Source of the DNA: Methylomarinum sp. Ch1-1
Lineage (GTDB): Bacteria; Pseudomonadota; Gammaproteobacteria; Methylococcales; Methylomonadaceae
Direction of reading: 5' to 3'
Assembly (NCBI RefSeq): GCF_030717995.2
Contig: NZ_CP157743.1
Span: 3,188,501-3,252,500, forward strand
Length of the DNA: 64,000 bases
Position numbers and translations under genes: made by a program. Positions 9,450 through 17,991 of the stretch are shown here, in pieces (within the stretch, counting starts at the first letter, position 1; each line of letters begins with the position of its first letter). The notes under the pieces are model-generated. The model was not told where the DNA came from. It searched no databases and was given only the letters and a program-made list of their open reading frames with translations.

Positions 9450-11114
9450 TTAAAAATGATAGTTCAACTCTATCCTGAAATGATCGTCTTCCCTTAAAAA
9501 ATAAGGACTGTCATAGGATGGAGAGCCAGCATACAAACGCATCTCCGCCTCTATCGTCCAACTATCTCCAAGCCTACGACTCGCCTCGATATTATAGAAT
9601 TTGCTGTTACTGGTCCTGTCGAACAACACCCCGGCGAGAATCTCGGTGCTTTGCGCATCATTGAAACCGAAACGCAACGCCGTAAGAAAATCGTCCTGAA
9701 AGGGAGCGTAGAAATTCCTAGAACCCCGGGTATCGTACATATATTCAAGCACGAAGCCTAAATCCAGGCCGCTTTCATACACATTGAACAAGGTATATTC
9801 GAAGCCCCCGACGGCGGCGAAAAAAGTCTTGCCCATGCCGGAGCGCACCATCGCTTCGAGCTTCCATAGCCAACTCTCGTGGGTCATTTGAAGGTCGAGG
9901 CTAGTTTGGTTGATGGTTTCGTAAAGCGGCACAATTTTACTGATCTGGCCGTTACGATCGAAAGTAGGAATGAAACGCGGCTCCCTACCCATACCGTAAA
10001 AATGGGAAATACCGATATCCCAGGCACCAAAATAATGCGCCCAGCGCACCGCATAAGACATATGCTTTTCCAGCCCGCTCCTGTCGAAGATCGCATCGCC
10101 GACCGCAATTTCCGGGATCAATCTGAAACGCCCTTCCACGCCGGAAAAAGTTCTTTCCCTGAATCCCGGCATCACGAACAAATCAATGGTCCCCCAATCA
10201 TTGATCAGTGCAAGATTGACCATCGGCTGGCCTAATTTATCCTCGGTGTCGGGATTTTCGACCAGGTCCGTTTGATTGATGATGTCGATCAGATGCAAAC
10301 CTTCGGCGACGCCCCAGAAAATCTTCCGAAAACCGGTTCTTAACTCCCAGTCTCGTTCCGCCATCAACCAAGTCAGCTCACGGATATCGAAATGAGTTCT
10401 ACGATTATCATGCTGGGAATAGCGATAGAATGGCACAAAGGCGAAACTTTGCCGACCGTCATCCCACGTCTTATAGAATTCCGCCTGAAAAACGCCCGAA
10501 ACATAATTATTATGTTGTTCCGGCGCCAAGCCTTCATGGATAAAGGCGAGATTTTCGACGCCGATGGCACCAGAAATATCCCAATCCGTTAATAGTTCCG
10601 GGATGGCTTCTTCGGCTTCGTCATCGTTCGCCCCTTGGGTTGGCTTCCGGGTATTAGCTACGAAAATAGGCGACTTCGCGGGCGTTTTCACCGTCAAAAA
10701 AACCGTTAATGTTTGCTGTCCGACCGACACTTCGGTTTGGCTGTTAAAACTGTCGATGACCACATCATCCTTCAGCTCGATGACGAGCCTGGCCTTATTG
10801 CCTGAATAATTGGCTGCGCGGACGGCAGTGACGAATGGATGCGCCGGCAATGATTGGGGCAAGTCCTCGCCTATGCCGGCGCCGGTAACATCGATGACCA
10901 GACGTTGCGGATTATGCAGCGGATGAATCTCAAATTGGCTGTTTTCAGGTAGGTTGAAATGAAAAACCGCCTTGTTTTCGGCCAGCACTTCCTGACGAGC
11001 CAGGATGACCTGCGCAGTCTGCGCAAACAAAGGCGCAGAAGCCAGCCACAAAACATTGAAGATCAGCGGCGTTAATGAACGCCTAGCCAAACGATTGAGC
11101 GCGTCCCCGATCAT
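9450..11114 (-). CDS. AMIN-domain outer-membrane beta-barrel protein
   Basis: 554-residue exported protein. After a signal peptide (cleavage likely after LFAQ, about residue 32) comes a beta-rich domain of about 100 residues with the AMIN pattern (HPLHNPQRLVIDVTGAG, then VRAANYSGNKARLVIELK). AMIN domains bind peptidoglycan or secretin-type proteins. From about residue 180 on, the sequence alternates aromatic and polar residues like a beta-barrel and ends in the outer-membrane C-terminal signature (ELNYHF). The ATG at 11114 is preferred over a TTG at 11150 because it gives a standard signal peptide and avoids overlap with the upstream gene. Function unknown; the cargo or partner is not indicated by neighbours. 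Confidence 0.7.
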   Translation of the reverse strand: MIGDALNRLARRSLTPLIFNVLWLASAPLFAQTAQVILARQEVLAENKAVFHFNLPENSQFEIHPLHNPQRLVIDVTGAGIGEDLPQSLPAHPFVTAVRAANYSGNKARLVIELKDDVVIDSFNSQTEVSVGQQTLTVFLTVKTPAKSPIFVANTRKPTQGANDDEAEEAIPELLTDWDISGAIGVENLAFIHEGLAPEQHNNYVSGVFQAEFYKTWDDGRQSFAFVPFYRYSQHDNRRTHFDIRELTWLMAERDWELRTGFRKIFWGVAEGLHLIDIINQTDLVENPDTEDKLGQPMVNLALINDWGTIDLFVMPGFRERTFSGVEGRFRLIPEIAVGDAIFDRSGLEKHMSYAVRWAHYFGAWDIGISHFYGMGREPRFIPTFDRNGQISKIVPLYETINQTSLDLQMTHESWLWKLEAMVRSGMGKTFFAAVGGFEYTLFNVYESGLDLGFVLEYMYDTRGSRNFYAPFQDDFLTALRFGFNDAQSTEILAGVLFDRTSNSKFYNIEASRRLGDSWTIEAEMRLYAGSPSYDSPYFLREDDHFRIELNYHF

Positions 11115-11130
11115 CGCCGTAAAGACTCTT

Positions 11131-11862
11131 TTATTCCAGACACCTGCCAACCTCGTCTCTCAATCTTAAGCTTAATCGATTTCGCGCACAGTCCTTATTA
11201 GCGGCAATTTCGATTAATCCTGAAGAATTGTTATACCAAAACGCCTCGCCTTCCTGAACATCGGAAAAGGTATCGGCTTGTTTAATGCTGCGGCCGTTGA
11301 CCTGAAGCGTCTCTCCGTTCCAATGGTCGTCAAAACGTATACCGGTCATCGCATTGCCATAATGATCGAAATAGATAACCCGCTGCAAATCTTTCGCCCA
11401 ACCGTGCAAGGACTGTTGATACGGCTGCAAGTCATCATCATCGGCGCTATTGACGGCCAATCGAGCGGCCACCGGCGCGAAAATATCCCGACCATGAAAA
11501 CTAGTGGACCAGCGCTGCGGTCGCCAGATAATTTCAAACCAACGGCGCTGACTGGCATGAACAGCCGCGGTGTTCAGCAATCCATTATCGGGGCCGACAA
11601 AAAACCGTCCGTCCGCCTCCAACACAACGGCGGAGCGCTCGCCGCCGACACCGGGATCAACGACGGCCAAAAAAACAGTGCCTACCGGAAAATCCTTAGC
11701 CATGGCGGCTAGCAGATAAGAACTCAACAACGGATCGGATTTCGGCGCATTGCTCAGCAAATTGATGACTCTACAGTCAGCCGCAATCTCGGCGATCACC
11801 GATTCCATTTGTCCCAGATAAGGGCCCTCCGCGCCGAAATCGGTGAACAAAACAATCGCCAT
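11131..11862 (-). CDS. SAM hydroxide adenosyltransferase (SAM hydrolase, DUF62)
   Basis: 243-residue member of the family that hydrolyses S-adenosylmethionine to adenosine and methionine (DUF62/SAM_adeno_trans, related to fluorinase and chlorinase). Family hallmarks: N-terminal IVLFTDFGAEGPYLGQM, AVVDPGVGG, FVGPDNGLL, SFHGRDIFAPVAA and the late IYFDHYGNAMTGI. Its physiological role is unclear in most bacteria. The start ATG lies 2 bases after the ttcA stop (TAG-TG-ATG), so the two are almost certainly co-transcribed; an upstream GTG-type start inside ttcA is rejected. Confidence 0.9.
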   Translation of the reverse strand: MAIVLFTDFGAEGPYLGQMESVIAEIAADCRVINLLSNAPKSDPLLSSYLLAAMAKDFPVGTVFLAVVDPGVGGERSAVVLEADGRFFVGPDNGLLNTAAVHASQRRWFEIIWRPQRWSTSFHGRDIFAPVAARLAVNSADDDDLQPYQQSLHGWAKDLQRVIYFDHYGNAMTGIRFDDHWNGETLQVNGRSIKQADTFSDVQEGEAFWYNNSSGLIEIAANKDCARNRLSLRLRDEVGRCLE

Positions 11863-11864
11863 CA

Positions 11865-12761
11865 CTACAATTCCAGGATTTCCAAGCTTCTGTCCCGCCA
11901 ATTGACCAAGTTTGACACCACCGTCTGATTCGTTTCAAACTCGTAGGGCGTTCGCTCTCCGCTGCGGTCGATTTTTAGATTCTTAAAATCGAACAACTCG
12001 TTATCGCCCAATTGTGACGGAGCGATATTCTGCAGCGCGGTAAAAATGGCCTCGGTGCGCCCGCCGCCTTTGTTCTCCCATTCAGTCAGCATGGCTTTGA
12101 TGGCCTGACGCTGCAGATTCTCCTGCGAGCCGCACAGATTACAAGGAATAATCGGAAATTCCATCGCCTCGGCATAGCGCTTGATATCCTTCTCGCGGCA
12201 ATAAGCCAGGGGCCTGATGACGATGTTACGCTGATCGTCGGACAATAATTTAGGCGGCATCGCAGAAATACGGGAACCATAAAACATGTTCAAAAACAGC
12301 GTTTCGACGATATCGTCCTTATGATGACCCAGCGCCAATTTAGTGGCGCCTATCTCTTCGGCAAACGAGTATAACGTGCCTCGGCGCAAACGCGAACACA
12401 AGCCACAGGTCGTCTTGCCTTCCGGTATTTTGGACTTGACGATCGAATAAGTATCTCGATTGATAATATGATATTCGATCCCCAAGTCAGCCAGGTATTC
12501 GGGCAGTACATGTTCGGGAAAACCGGGTTGTTTCTGATCCAGATTGACCGCAACGAGATCGAAATCAACCGGCGCGCTTTTCTTAAGACTCATCAAGATG
12601 CTGAGCATCGTATAGCTGTCCGCACCGCCTGATAGACAGACCATGACCCGGTCGCCCGCTTCTATCATGTTGTAATCTTCTATCGCTTGCCCGGTTTGTC
12701 GGCGCAAGCGCTTTTGTAATTTATTAAAATTGTATTTTGCCGACCCCGTTAACGTTTTCAT
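11865..12761 (-). CDS. ttcA: tRNA 2-thiocytidine(32) synthetase
   Basis: ATP-dependent, Fe-S-containing enzyme that thiolates C32 of certain tRNAs. 298 residues. The PP-loop is at residues 44-49 (SGGADS) and the Fe-S cysteines are at about C119-x-x-C122 (CGLC) and C207-x-x-C210 (CNLCGSQ), as expected. Also present are the [19 protein letters not shown] core and [10 protein letters not shown]. One oddity: the PP-loop reads SGGADS where the E. coli protein has SGGKDS. It heads a transcription unit with the SAM hydrolase. Confidence 0.95.
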   Translation of the reverse strand: MKTLTGSAKYNFNKLQKRLRRQTGQAIEDYNMIEAGDRVMVCLSGGADSYTMLSILMSLKKSAPVDFDLVAVNLDQKQPGFPEHVLPEYLADLGIEYHIINRDTYSIVKSKIPEGKTTCGLCSRLRRGTLYSFAEEIGATKLALGHHKDDIVETLFLNMFYGSRISAMPPKLLSDDQRNIVIRPLAYCREKDIKRYAEAMEFPIIPCNLCGSQENLQRQAIKAMLTEWENKGGGRTEAIFTALQNIAPSQLGDNELFDFKNLKIDRSGERTPYEFETNQTVVSNLVNWRDRSLEILEL

Positions 12762-12862
12762 GCAGAAACTGTCACCATGCTAGAAAAAACCGAGCATTAT
12801 GAACGATTTTCTTTGTAAATTAAAGAGTTAAAAAGCAAGGCCTCGTCCCATAGATGACAACC

Positions 12863-13462
12863 TCAACTCGCTTCGGCCCTGAGTACAGCCCTATGTATAT
12901 ATAGCCATTGTATTGCGATGATCGGAATCGCCGATTCGATTTTACCTTCTTCCAACAGCCGATAAACCACGTCGAACTTGACCGCGCTGACCCGGATATC
13001 CTCATCCTCATGATCCAGCCCATGGATGCCGCCAACCCCGCTGCTATCAACCCGGCCATAAAACAACGTCAACCATTCCGAGGCGCCGCCCGGCGTCGTG
13101 TAAAAACTCCGAATCAAACGCAGCTCCTGAATATCGCAACCGGCCTCCTCTTTGGCTTCGCGCATCGCCACTTGCTCGGCGCTTTCACCTTCCTCAATCG
13201 CGCCGGCAACGATTTCCAGCAACCAAGCCCGCTCCGGCTGCAAGATCGCCCCGACCCTGAACTGCTCGATCAACACGACCTCGTCCCGCAAGGGATCATA
13301 CAACAACACCGCGACACAGTTACCGCGGCGGAATAATTCGCGGTCCAATTCCTTGCTCCAGCCGCCCTGAAACAGCGTATGCCTGAGCCGATATTTTTCC
13401 AGCCTGAAAAAACCGTTATAAACCGTTTCCTTATCGACGATTTCGAAGCGTTGTTCCGTCAT
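12863..13462 (-). CDS. nudF: ADP-ribose pyrophosphatase (Nudix)
   Basis: Nudix hydrolase that cleaves ADP-ribose to AMP and ribose-5-phosphate. 199 residues. The N-terminal RFEIVDKETVYNGFFRLEKY region is typical of NudF. The Nudix box (GX5EX7REUXEEXGU) is complete: G-AIEEG-E-SAEQVAM-REAKEEAG, at about residues 93-115. The gene's ATG overlaps the stop of the upstream dehydrogenase-like gene by four bases (ATGA), so the pair is translationally coupled. Confidence 0.92.
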   Translation of the reverse strand: MTEQRFEIVDKETVYNGFFRLEKYRLRHTLFQGGWSKELDRELFRRGNCVAVLLYDPLRDEVVLIEQFRVGAILQPERAWLLEIVAGAIEEGESAEQVAMREAKEEAGCDIQELRLIRSFYTTPGGASEWLTLFYGRVDSSGVGGIHGLDHEDEDIRVSAVKFDVVYRLLEEGKIESAIPIIAIQWLYIHRAVLRAEAS

Positions 13463-14571
13463 TTTTGATATTCAACCCGATAAATCACGCCCAAGGTATC
13501 GTCGGCTATCAACAGACTACCGTCGGGCAACTGCAATATATCGGTCGGGCGTCCCAAAACTTCGTCTGTTTCGGTCAGCCAACCGCTGATAAAAGCCTGT
13601 TCTTTATAGGGTTTGTTGTTTTTGAACTTAACCAGCGCAATCCGATAGCCGTGCGGCTTGCTGCGGTTCCAGGAACCGTGTTGTGCTACCAATAATTGAT
13701 TGTGAAAGCGTTTAGGAAACTGCTTGCCGGAATAAAAGCGCAGACCCAACGGCGCCATATGGGCCTTGAATTTCCACTCCGGCGCGACAAACTCGTCGCA
13801 ACGCCGATCGCCGGCCAATTCAGGATCGGCGATGCTGCCGGCATGACAATAGGGATAGCCGAAATGTTGGCCTTTCTCGCTCCAACGATTTAATTCATCG
13901 GGCGGCACATCATCCCCAAGATAATCGCGGCCGTTTTCGGTAAAAAATAACGCATCGCTACCCGGTCGCCAATCAAAACCGACCGTGTTGCGTATGCCAC
14001 GGGCCAGAATCTCGAAGCCGCTGCCGTCGACATTCAACCTGACCAGCGAGGTGTAGATTTCCTTGTCCGGATTGCAGATATTGCAGGGGGCGCCGACCGA
14101 CGTATAGAGCTTGCCGTCCGGACCGAAACGCAGATATTTCCAGCCGTGGTGCTTGTCGCTCGGCAAGCGGTCATAAACCACGACCGGTTTAGGAGGGTTG
14201 GCCAGATTGTCGCCGATGTTGTCGAAGCGTAAGATGCGGTTGGTTTCGGCGACAAACAACTGATTATTACGGTAAGCCACGCCATTAGGCATATAAAGCC
14301 CCTTCGCGAGTTCGTAGCGCCGTTCGGCGACGCCGTCATGGTCGACATCCTGCAACGCATAAACAGCGCCTTGCTGACGCGTACCGACATATATCACGCC
14401 TTGATCACCCAATGCCAGGGACCTGGCGTTCGGAACATCGCTGGCAAACAAAGAGATTTTAAAACCCACTGGCAATTGCAGTTGCCGTAGTACTTGTTGC
14501 TTATCCGCCTCAGCCGCACCAATAGCTTGAGTGGCCGCCAGCATCGCCAAAAAAAAGGCAAATATTTTCAT
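13459..14571 (-). CDS. Glucose/sorbosone dehydrogenase family protein, exported
   Basis: 370-residue protein with an N-terminal signal peptide (hydrophobic to about residue 19, AIGAAEA) and six-bladed beta-propeller repeats of the soluble glucose/L-sorbosone dehydrogenase type, a family that often uses PQQ. Supporting motifs are DKHHGWKYLRFGPDGKLY, GIRNTVGFDWRP, FTENGRDYLGDDVPPDELN, GQHFGYPYCH and VAQHGSWNRS. It probably oxidises a sugar or alcohol in the periplasm; substrate and cofactor are unproven here. Its stop overlaps the nudF start. Confidence 0.82.
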   Translation of the reverse strand: MKIFAFFLAMLAATQAIGAAEADKQQVLRQLQLPVGFKISLFASDVPNARSLALGDQGVIYVGTRQQGAVYALQDVDHDGVAERRYELAKGLYMPNGVAYRNNQLFVAETNRILRFDNIGDNLANPPKPVVVYDRLPSDKHHGWKYLRFGPDGKLYTSVGAPCNICNPDKEIYTSLVRLNVDGSGFEILARGIRNTVGFDWRPGSDALFFTENGRDYLGDDVPPDELNRWSEKGQHFGYPYCHAGSIADPELAGDRRCDEFVAPEWKFKAHMAPLGLRFYSGKQFPKRFHNQLLVAQHGSWNRSKPHGYRIALVKFKNNKPYKEQAFISGWLTETDEVLGRPTDILQLPDGSLLIADDTLGVIYRVEYQK

Positions 14572-14683
14572 TTTTTACTCCTTGCAATAAACTTTATCGC
14601 ATCTTAACACTCTATCAATTGAATTTAATATCCCGCATCCCTATATATTGAACAACACTATAATAAGTTAAAGGTTCTACAAC

Positions 14684-15559
14684 ATGATGAGAATACTTCT
14701 TTTCCTCGCGACCAATGCGGCCATCCTGGTCGTCATCAGCGTCATATTCAATCTGCTGGGCTTGAAAAGCACCCTGGATGCCCAGGGCGTCAATCTGAAT
14801 CTCGAAGCCCTGCTGATCATGTCCGCGATCATCGGCATGACCGGTTCGGCGATTTCGCTGGCCCTGTCCAAGTGGTCGGCGAAAAAGGCGATGGGCGTCC
14901 ATGTCATCGAGCACCCGCAAAACCAGACCGAACAATGGCTGGTTAACATCGTCGCCCAGCAAGCCAAACAGGTCGGCATCGGCATGCCGGAAGTCGGTAT
15001 CTTCCAGACGCCGGAACCCAATGCCTTCGCCACCGGCATGAGTCGGAACAATGCGCTAGTCGCGGTCAGCACCGGCTTGCTGCAAAACATGAATGCCGAC
15101 GAGGTGGAAGCGGTGGTCGGCCATGAAATCAGCCACGTCGCCAACGGCGACATGGTGACGATGGCCTTGATGCAAGGCGTCGTCAACACCTTCGTCTATT
15201 TCTTTGCGACCGTCATCGGCCATGTCGTCGACCGCGTCGTCTTTAAAACCGAACGCGGTTATGGACCGGCCTATTATGTGACCCAAATCGTCATGCAAAT
15301 CGTATTGTCGATACTGGCGTCGATGCTGGTCATGTGGTTCTCCCGCTACCGGGAATTTCGCGCCGACGCCGATGGAGCCAGACTGGCGGGCCGGCAAAAA
15401 ATGATCGGCGCGCTACGCGCCTTACAAAGAGCGCATAACCCCGAAGACTTGCCGGGACAACTGGCGGCTTTCGGCATCAACGGCGGCGGGATGCAAAAAT
15501 TATTCATGAGCCACCCGCCTCTGGAGGAGCGCATCGCAGCGCTGCAAAATCAACGTTAA
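14684..15559 (+). CDS. htpX: Membrane protease HtpX
   Basis: Zinc metalloprotease of the inner membrane that degrades misfolded membrane proteins. 291 residues with two N-terminal transmembrane segments, the active-site HEISH at residues 147-151, two further hydrophobic segments and the downstream Glu in REFRADADGARLAG (third zinc ligand). Ends with HPPLEERIAALQ, typical of HtpX. Monocistronic: it is followed immediately by a terminator at 15574. Confidence 0.97.
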   Translation: MMRILLFLATNAAILVVISVIFNLLGLKSTLDAQGVNLNLEALLIMSAIIGMTGSAISLALSKWSAKKAMGVHVIEHPQNQTEQWLVNIVAQQAKQVGIGMPEVGIFQTPEPNAFATGMSRNNALVAVSTGLLQNMNADEVEAVVGHEISHVANGDMVTMALMQGVVNTFVYFFATVIGHVVDRVVFKTERGYGPAYYVTQIVMQIVLSILASMLVMWFSRYREFRADADGARLAGRQKMIGALRALQRAHNPEDLPGQLAAFGINGGGMQKLFMSHPPLEERIAALQNQR

Positions 15560-15573
15560 TTTCTCCCCCTCAA

Positions 15574-15603
15574 CGCCGGTTTTTCTGACCGGCGTCTTTT
15601 TAA
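15574..15603 (+). terminator. Rho-independent terminator of htpX
   Basis: Stem cgccggt (15575-15581) pairs with accggcg (15589-15595), followed by tcttttt. The next gene's ATG at 15606 lies directly after the T-run, so that gene must be read through or use a promoter within this interval. Confidence 0.85.
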
Positions 15604-15605
15604 CT

Positions 15606-15830
15606 ATGAATCAGTGCATCCGCTTTCATTTACACATCGGCTATGACCAATACCTCAGCGTTTATCAAGGTCTCAGTAAAACGGTCCGCGTCAAGGCCGA
15701 CGACGGCCGTCTGATCGATTTTCCGGCTGGCAATATTCAGCCATTCCTGACTAAGGATGGCATTCATGGATATTTTGAGATGGAGCTTTCTCGACAACAT
15801 AAGTTTATCGGCATCAAAAAAATACGCTGA
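15606..15830 (+). CDS. DUF2835 family protein
   Basis: 74-residue cytosolic protein of the DUF2835 family, common in gammaproteobacteria and of unknown function. The family pattern is visible: an N-terminal strand (IRFHLHI), YLSVYQGLSKTVRVKADDGR, LIDFPAGNIQPFLTKDGIHG and a final FIGIKKI. It is followed by a convergent ABC transporter pair on the other strand. Confidence 0.75.
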   Translation: MNQCIRFHLHIGYDQYLSVYQGLSKTVRVKADDGRLIDFPAGNIQPFLTKDGIHGYFEMELSRQHKFIGIKKIR

Positions 15831-15846
15831 ATGATCGTCATCAATC

Positions 15847-16617
15847 TTAAAACTGGACGGGCTTAAAAACCGAAATCAGGAATAACACGACACTGGCGAT
15901 GATAATCATCGGACCGACCGGCAAACCGAAAAAGGCATAAATCAATATGCCGACCACACAGGACAGAGCGCCTGCCGCGATGCTGACCCAGACATAGCTT
16001 TTAAGGCTGCCGCTGATATTTTTGGCGGTGCAAGCCGGCACGGCCAACAGTGCGGCCGTCATCAAGCCGCCGACGATACGGACGCCTAAGGCCACTGTGA
16101 TCGAAATACAGACAAGGTAAAGGATATTGTTGCGTTTAAGGTTGACGCCATTACTGTGAGCCAGATCCGGCGAGATGCCGGCCAATATCAATTCCGAATA
16201 GATAGATTTGATCGCCGCATACAGACACAGCGAAATCACCACCGCCATGACCGTCGTGGTTAATGAAATCTGGGAAATATCACCTAACAAGGCGATATCG
16301 GTTTCTTCCTGCGGCAAAAACAGAAAAGCGGTCGCCAAAGATCCTGAAAAGACGACAGCGGTCAGCGCCTCAAGATGCAAACGTGTTTTCTGCTCCAAAT
16401 ACCAAATAATCGTCACGCCGAAAGCCAGAAACAATATTGCCCCGAGCGAAACATCGAAATCGTATAACAAGGCCAGCGCGACGCCGGGCAGGGTCAAGTG
16501 ACCGAGCGCGCCCCCCATCAGGGCCATGCGCTTGGTCAACATCAACGACCCCAGATAACCGGCCACGGCGCCGATCGCGCCGCCTAAAATCAGTGCAAGC
16601 AAGATGTGTCCAGTCAT
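15847..16617 (-). CDS. Metal ABC transporter permease (ZnuB/MntB-like)
   Basis: 256-residue integral membrane protein with about eight transmembrane segments; the ABC-3 permease family that imports Zn2+, Mn2+ or Fe2+. Family features include AVAGYLGSLMLTKRMALMGGALGHLTLPGVALA at the N-terminus, the central LAGISPDLAHSNGV loop that contacts the ATPase, and VGGLMTAALLAVPACTA. It starts 6 bases after the ATPase stop, so the two form an operon. No solute-binding protein is encoded next to it, so the binding component must lie elsewhere. Metal specificity cannot be read from the sequence. Confidence 0.88.
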   Translation of the reverse strand: MTGHILLALILGGAIGAVAGYLGSLMLTKRMALMGGALGHLTLPGVALALLYDFDVSLGAILFLAFGVTIIWYLEQKTRLHLEALTAVVFSGSLATAFLFLPQEETDIALLGDISQISLTTTVMAVVISLCLYAAIKSIYSELILAGISPDLAHSNGVNLKRNNILYLVCISITVALGVRIVGGLMTAALLAVPACTAKNISGSLKSYVWVSIAAGALSCVVGILIYAFFGLPVGPMIIIASVVLFLISVFKPVQF

Positions 16618-16623
16618 GATCTG

Positions 16624-17322
16624 TCACCTGTGTTGATGGCGGTAAAATTTGATGCCGGTTCCGTACAATGCTTTCAATTGTTCCGGCGTCAACACTTCTT
16701 CGGGCTTGCCCATGCACATCTGCTGCTTGTTCAAACAAATGACCTGGGTGGCGTATTCCCAGACGATATTCAAATCATGGGAGACCAACAGGATCGTCAA
16801 TTCCTGATTCCGCCAGAATTGATGCAATAAGCTGTAGATGGTTTCCTCGCCGCCGACATCGATGCCCGAGGTCGGCTCGTCCAGAATCAACACATCCGGT
16901 TTGTCGAGCAAGGCCCAACCGATCATCATGCGTTGAAACTGCCCGGTAGAAAGCTCGCCGAACTGGTGGCTCAACAAGCTCTCGTCCAGACCGACTTGAC
17001 TCAGTATCTCTGAGACGTCACCCTCCGCCGGATTTTTGAAGGCGTAAAATTCGTCGATGGTCAGCGGCGGCAGGTTTTGTCGCTGCAGAAATTCTTGCGG
17101 CGGCAAATAACCGATCTTCCGAGCCTGCCAAGTGATCGTTCCGTGATAGGGCAACAAATTCTGCAAAGCCCTGAGCAAGGTCGTTTTGCCGGCGCCATTC
17201 GGGCCCAAAACGACCAGAATATCTCTTTTGTCCACGGAAAAGGACAGATCGCTGATCACGCCGGCGCCGTCATAAGCGACATCAAGGTGGCTGACCGTTA
17301 ACACCGCGTTTTCATCAGTCAT
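16624..17322 (-). CDS. Metal ABC transporter ATPase (ZnuC-like)
   Basis: 232-residue ABC ATPase partner of the adjacent permease. Walker A GPNGAGKTT, signature ELSTGQFQRMMIG (the family LSGG is LSTGQ here), Walker B VLILDEPTSG and the switch His in LLVSHDLNIV are all present. The ATG at 17322 follows agaggtagcagc, a good ribosome-binding site; the longer reading frame starting at 17358 is rejected. The C-terminal CLNKQQMCMGKPEEVL stretch resembles ZnuC-type regulatory tails. Confidence 0.9.
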   Translation of the reverse strand: MTDENAVLTVSHLDVAYDGAGVISDLSFSVDKRDILVVLGPNGAGKTTLLRALQNLLPYHGTITWQARKIGYLPPQEFLQRQNLPPLTIDEFYAFKNPAEGDVSEILSQVGLDESLLSHQFGELSTGQFQRMMIGWALLDKPDVLILDEPTSGIDVGGEETIYSLLHQFWRNQELTILLVSHDLNIVWEYATQVICLNKQQMCMGKPEEVLTPEQLKALYGTGIKFYRHQHR

Positions 17323-17492
17323 GCTGCTACCTCTTATTTTTATTGAAAGCGGTTTCAAATTTTAAGAATTTATTATATTCTAAAAACATGCATTAGCTAT
17401 TTATCGCATGAAAACTCATGTTAGCATTATTTCTGTTACTGCGAGCAAGTGCGCCTAATTGTAGCCTATCCAATCCTTTATAGGAGTTGAGC

Positions 17493-17867
17493 ATGAAAAT
17501 AGCAGTCGCAAGCCAAAACCGGCGAGACATCACCGAGCACGCAGGACGCTGTCGAAAATTCTGGATTTACCACATCGAAAACGATTCGATAGCCGACAAA
17601 CAATTGCTGGAACTGACTAAGGAACAATCGTTTCACGACAGCTTCCCGCACGACCCTTCGCCGCTGGATGATGTTCAGGTACTGATCGCCGGCGGCATGG
17701 GCTCGGGTCTGGTGCGTCGACTCGAAGACAAGAACATCGAAGCCGTCGTGACGACGGAAACCGTACCCGATCGGGCGGTCGAATCCTATCTCAATGGAAG
17801 CTTGGTTACTCGCGCGATCGAACCACATGAGCACGGCCATAGACATGCCCATGAACGCGGCGACTAA
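17493..17867 (+). CDS. NifX/NafY-like dinitrogenase iron-molybdenum cofactor family protein
   Basis: 124-residue small RNase H-fold protein of the Nif11/NifX/NifB-C group that binds metal-sulfur clusters or cofactors. Family features are the N-terminal MKIAVASQN.RDITEHAGRC strand-loop and the central VQVLIAGGMGSGLVRRLEDKNIEAVVTTE. The C-terminus is His-rich (HEHGHRHAHERGD), suggesting metal binding. No nitrogenase gene is in the window, so a general metal-cofactor role is just as likely. The start ATG follows taggagttgagc. It is divergent from the ABC transporter and just upstream of a radical SAM gene. Confidence 0.75.
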   Translation: MKIAVASQNRRDITEHAGRCRKFWIYHIENDSIADKQLLELTKEQSFHDSFPHDPSPLDDVQVLIAGGMGSGLVRRLEDKNIEAVVTTETVPDRAVESYLNGSLVTRAIEPHEHGHRHAHERGD

Positions 17868-17904
17868 CTGACCCGTTAGGAACTCTTTCTTAATCCATAG
17901 GCTC

Positions 17905-17960
17905 TCGTAGGAGCGCGAAACGTTTCATTCGGCCCGAGGGCGGGACTCCTACTGCTGGTT
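17905..17960. repeat. REP-like palindromic repeat
   Basis: Inverted gtaggag/ctcctac ends enclose gcgcgaaacg...gggcgggactcctac. It shares the gagggcgg..ctcctac phrase with 4352-4370, so it belongs to a dispersed family. Confidence 0.5.
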
Positions 17961-17991
17961 TGAAACGAATATAACGTCGAGGAAGCATGAC

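Noticed and set aside
17493-17867. Nitrogen-fixation gene
   Set aside because: The protein is NifX-like, but no nif structural or cofactor gene is in the window; the family also occurs outside nitrogen fixation.
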